Below the pieces are notes generated by a model. The model was not told the DNA's origin. It saw only the letters and a program-made list of their open reading frames with translations, and did not search any database. Positions 61,909-64,000 of a stretch of 64,000 nt of DNA are shown piece after piece. This DNA comes from Ustilago trichophora (lineage: Eukaryota; Basidiomycota; Ustilaginomycetes; Ustilaginales; Ustilaginaceae). The first letter of the stretch is position 1; every line of letters begins with the position of its first letter. The position numbers and the translations under genes were made by a program. The DNA lies in contig OOIN01000025.1 of NCBI GenBank assembly GCA_900323505.1, positions 558,001 through 622,000 of the forward strand, written 5' to 3'.

Positions 61909-63504
61909 TTACTTGAACTGGGTCTCGGTCACACCTTTGCCCATGGCCGAAGTCGATGCCGCCTTGAGCACAGTGTTGAGGCAGGCGTCGACAAAGTTGG
62001 CGCCCGACCACTTCTGATGCGTCAGTACATCGCATCCAATCTCGCGCTCCTTGCGCTGCACCAGCTCGACGTACGCCTTCATGCCCTCCTTGGCAAAGCC
62101 GGCAGCGAAGAGGTCCGAGATGTAGGCATTCGAGTGGAGACCACCCAGGGTGATGAACTGCCACACGAAGCCCAGCTTGCCGAGATCCCAGACGTAGCTC
62201 TTCATCTGTTCGGTGCTGAGCTTGGCAGCATCCCAGTTGAACGAGGGCGAAAGGTTGTATGCGAGCCACTGGTGCGGGCGGGCAGCCTTGACTCCCTCGG
62301 CGAACTCCTTAGCCTGGGCAAGGATAGGCGACTTGGTCTCCATCCACAGCAGATCAGCATACGGACCAAACGCGATGGCACGGTTGATGGCGCAGTCGGT
62401 ACCACCCTGGTATCGGTAGTAACCCTCACGGGTACGGCAGGCATCCCAGTCGAAGCCCACCTCGACGCCGAGGCTCTTAGCCTTGGCCTTGGCCTTGAGC
62501 AGCGAGATGCCGATGACCTCCTTGCGGAAGGCCTCAGCCTCGGACTTCTTGCCCTTCTTCTCAAGCTCAGCGGCGACAGCGTCACCATAACGAACGGGCT
62601 GGGCCTTGGCAAGCCACTCGTCCTCGAGAGCGATGAGCTTGGGGCCATCAGCACCCTCAGCCTCAGCACGGTTGAGGATATCGACAAGGGGCTCGAGGCT
62701 GGTGTTGGTGGTACCAAGGATGAAGGCGTGGTCACGCTCGTCGACGTTGGTGGTGATCAGGGTGGCAGCTTCCGAATCGGTACGCGCAACGACGAGGTTC
62801 TCGACACCCATAATGTCGTACTGGAGTCGGATAGCAACCAGACGGTTGATGTGCTCCTGGATAGGGACCAGCACCTTACCGGCCATGTGACCACACTTCT
62901 TGGTGCCTGGTGCCTGGTCCTCAATGTGGATACCAGCAGCTCCCTTCTCGACAAAGAGCTTGGTGAGCTTCATGACAGCAGTGAGACCACCGTGTCCCGT
63001 GTCGGCATCGGCGACGATAGGGCGGAGGTAGTCGACCACGGGGGTCTTGGCGCGCTGCTCGGCCGACATGTTGGATCGCTCCTCGCGTTGCTTGCGGTCG
63101 TGGAAGAGTTGAGCCATGAAGAGGTGCTCCACTTTGAGGGGGACAGTGTTGTAGGGGTAGTCGGCAAGATCGGGACCGGGCTCGTTGGTCGACGAGGCGG
63201 TCGACGAGCACTGCCATCCGGAAACGTAGACAGTCTCGAGGTGCTTGGCCATCTGAGTCACCTGGACGGGGTCAAGCGCACCGTAAGTGTGCGAAGTGGT
63301 TCCCTTGGAAGCATGACCCTCGAGCGTCTTCCAGAGCTTCTGAGCCTGGGTGTTGGAAGGGTAGGTCTGCTTGAGCGTGCCTCGTTTCGAGACGACCTGC
63401 TCAGCAGTGTAGGGCCTGGTGGTGTTGGCGAAGCGAGGGTTCTTCCACCACTGCTTGACAGCCTCGACCTCTTCCTGGAAGAGTTTGAGCTCCTGGTCAG
63501 CCAT
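61909..63504 (-). CDS. ICL1: Isocitrate lyase
   Basis: Single exon, 531 residues. It cleaves isocitrate to succinate and glyoxylate, the entry step of the glyoxylate cycle used on C2 carbon and fatty acids. TIM-barrel landmarks: [17 protein letters not shown], the Mg/substrate segment [12 protein letters not shown], catalytic KKCGHMAG (Cys204), [15 protein letters not shown], and [11 protein letters not shown]. The eukaryotic insertion with [13 protein letters not shown] precedes the barrel core. The frame opens upstream only with TTG, so ATG 63504 is the start. The C-terminus is QFK, not an SKL-type peroxisomal signal. A TATATAT element lies ~200 bp upstream. Confidence 0.97.
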   Translation of the reverse strand: MADQELKLFQEEVEAVKQWWKNPRFANTTRPYTAEQVVSKRGTLKQTYPSNTQAQKLWKTLEGHASKGTTSHTYGALDPVQVTQMAKHLETVYVSGWQCSSTASSTNEPGPDLADYPYNTVPLKVEHLFMAQLFHDRKQREERSNMSAEQRAKTPVVDYLRPIVADADTGHGGLTAVMKLTKLFVEKGAAGIHIEDQAPGTKKCGHMAGKVLVPIQEHINRLVAIRLQYDIMGVENLVVARTDSEAATLITTNVDERDHAFILGTTNTSLEPLVDILNRAEAEGADGPKLIALEDEWLAKAQPVRYGDAVAAELEKKGKKSEAEAFRKEVIGISLLKAKAKAKSLGVEVGFDWDACRTREGYYRYQGGTDCAINRAIAFGPYADLLWMETKSPILAQAKEFAEGVKAARPHQWLAYNLSPSFNWDAAKLSTEQMKSYVWDLGKLGFVWQFITLGGLHSNAYISDLFAAGFAKEGMKAYVELVQRKEREIGCDVLTHQKWSGANFVDACLNTVLKAASTSAMGKGVTETQFK

Positions 63505-64000
63505 GATTGCGATCAAGTTTTTCTAGCAAGGGAAATGCGGGGGATGAATGCTGCAAGACGTCACGTTTATAGAGAAATGACTTTTTGGTGGAGAGTAGCG
63601 TGTGCGGTAACGAAAAGTGTCGATAGAGTTCAACGACAAGCTGGAAGGGGGAAAGGATGAATGTAGCAAGTGAGAACGATGTGCCTGAAGCGTTTCAGAG
63701 GTATATATGAGTGTAAGCTTGCTTGGATCCTAGTCATCTCTCTGGTCTTCGAGGCGGAGCATACAGGGATCGCCGTTAACGGGCAGTGATGATGCGCGCT
63801 CGCCTTGCTGCATCTCAGAGCTGCTGACCGTCTTCTCTCCACACTCTGGGCAATCGGAGGGCAGGACAGGCAAAAGTGTTACCGTGACCCGGCAGCAGTG
63901 TGACTGTGCCGGACGAGCATCGTTGTTCGCAGTGGCACAAGACCGAAACAAGTGTTGAAACCCATCGGCGCAAGCGGACTGGAGTCCAGGCTGGTGAGGC
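63505..64000. promoter_or_regulatory. ICL1 upstream region to the window end
   Basis: 496 bp with the ICL1 promoter; ATATATA on the minus strand at 63702-63708 is a likely TATA element. ORFs at 63630-63951 are short and unsupported. No start or end of another gene was recognised before the window edge. Confidence 0.5.

Noticed and set aside
61675..63660. 661-codon open frame antisense to isocitrate lyase
   Set aside because: Same codon-bias shadow effect over the whole ICL1 gene; Leu/Gly/Asp/Val-rich without recognisable motifs.

Overview
The window looks like nuclear DNA from a basidiomycete, most likely a smut or related yeast of the Ustilaginales (Ustilago/Sporisorium/Pseudozyma type). 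Genes are dense and lie on both strands. Most have no intron or only a few short ones (about 45-120 nt) with GTRNGT and AG ends. Proteins carry long Ser/Ala/Pro/Gln-rich disordered stretches, and several families are typically fungal (PacC/Rim101, Lys1, Cts1-like chitinase, Icl1). No transposon, CRISPR array, rRNA or convincing tRNA was seen. Species assignment is inference from gene style only.

Layout. 1-8.6 kb: 3' end of UTP15 (rRNA processing), a GH18 chitinase without a signal peptide, quinolinate phosphoribosyltransferase (NAD synthesis), the meiotic DNA-cleaving protein Spo11 in five exons, and a DPP1-like lipid phosphatase. 9-19.6 kb: Atg6/Beclin, a GLTSCR1-domain (SWI/SNF-type) protein with an AT-hook, an ICMT-like membrane methyltransferase, a PTM1/GPR107-type seven-helix protein, and mitochondrial ribosomal protein bL32m. 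20-27 kb: Lys1, a CPSF6-like RNA-binding protein, cytosolic Asp-tRNA synthetase, and a possible Orc6. 27-32.6 kb: a 3.2-kb upstream region followed by the pH-response factor Rim101/PacC. 32.9-39.2 kb: Msh3, Rab geranylgeranyltransferase beta (Bet2), and the NatB catalytic subunit Naa20. 39.5-48.5 kb: a 1763-residue protein of unknown function with a 29-unit CAG tract and a 3.6-kb upstream region. 48.5-64 kb: RNA polymerase II subunit Rpb2 with a 23-nt microexon, splicing factor Cwc25, a BTB protein with a split BTB domain, an ABCG half-transporter, and isocitrate lyase.

The genes do not form one pathway; this is ordinary mixed fungal chromosome. The strongest unexplained signal is upstream of rim101. 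The PacC/Rim101 core hexamer GCCAAG (either strand) occurs 21 times between 27123 and 29866, 15 of them within about 1.06 kb. Eleven of these lie inside a 900-nt pyrimidine-rich tract with no ATG that runs up to the rim101 start codon. This points to strong autoregulation by the factor itself, an RNA-level role of the leader, or both. Two other long ATG-poor leaders precede the GLTSCR1-domain gene and the polyglutamine gene; the latter contains a single five-codon upstream ORF.
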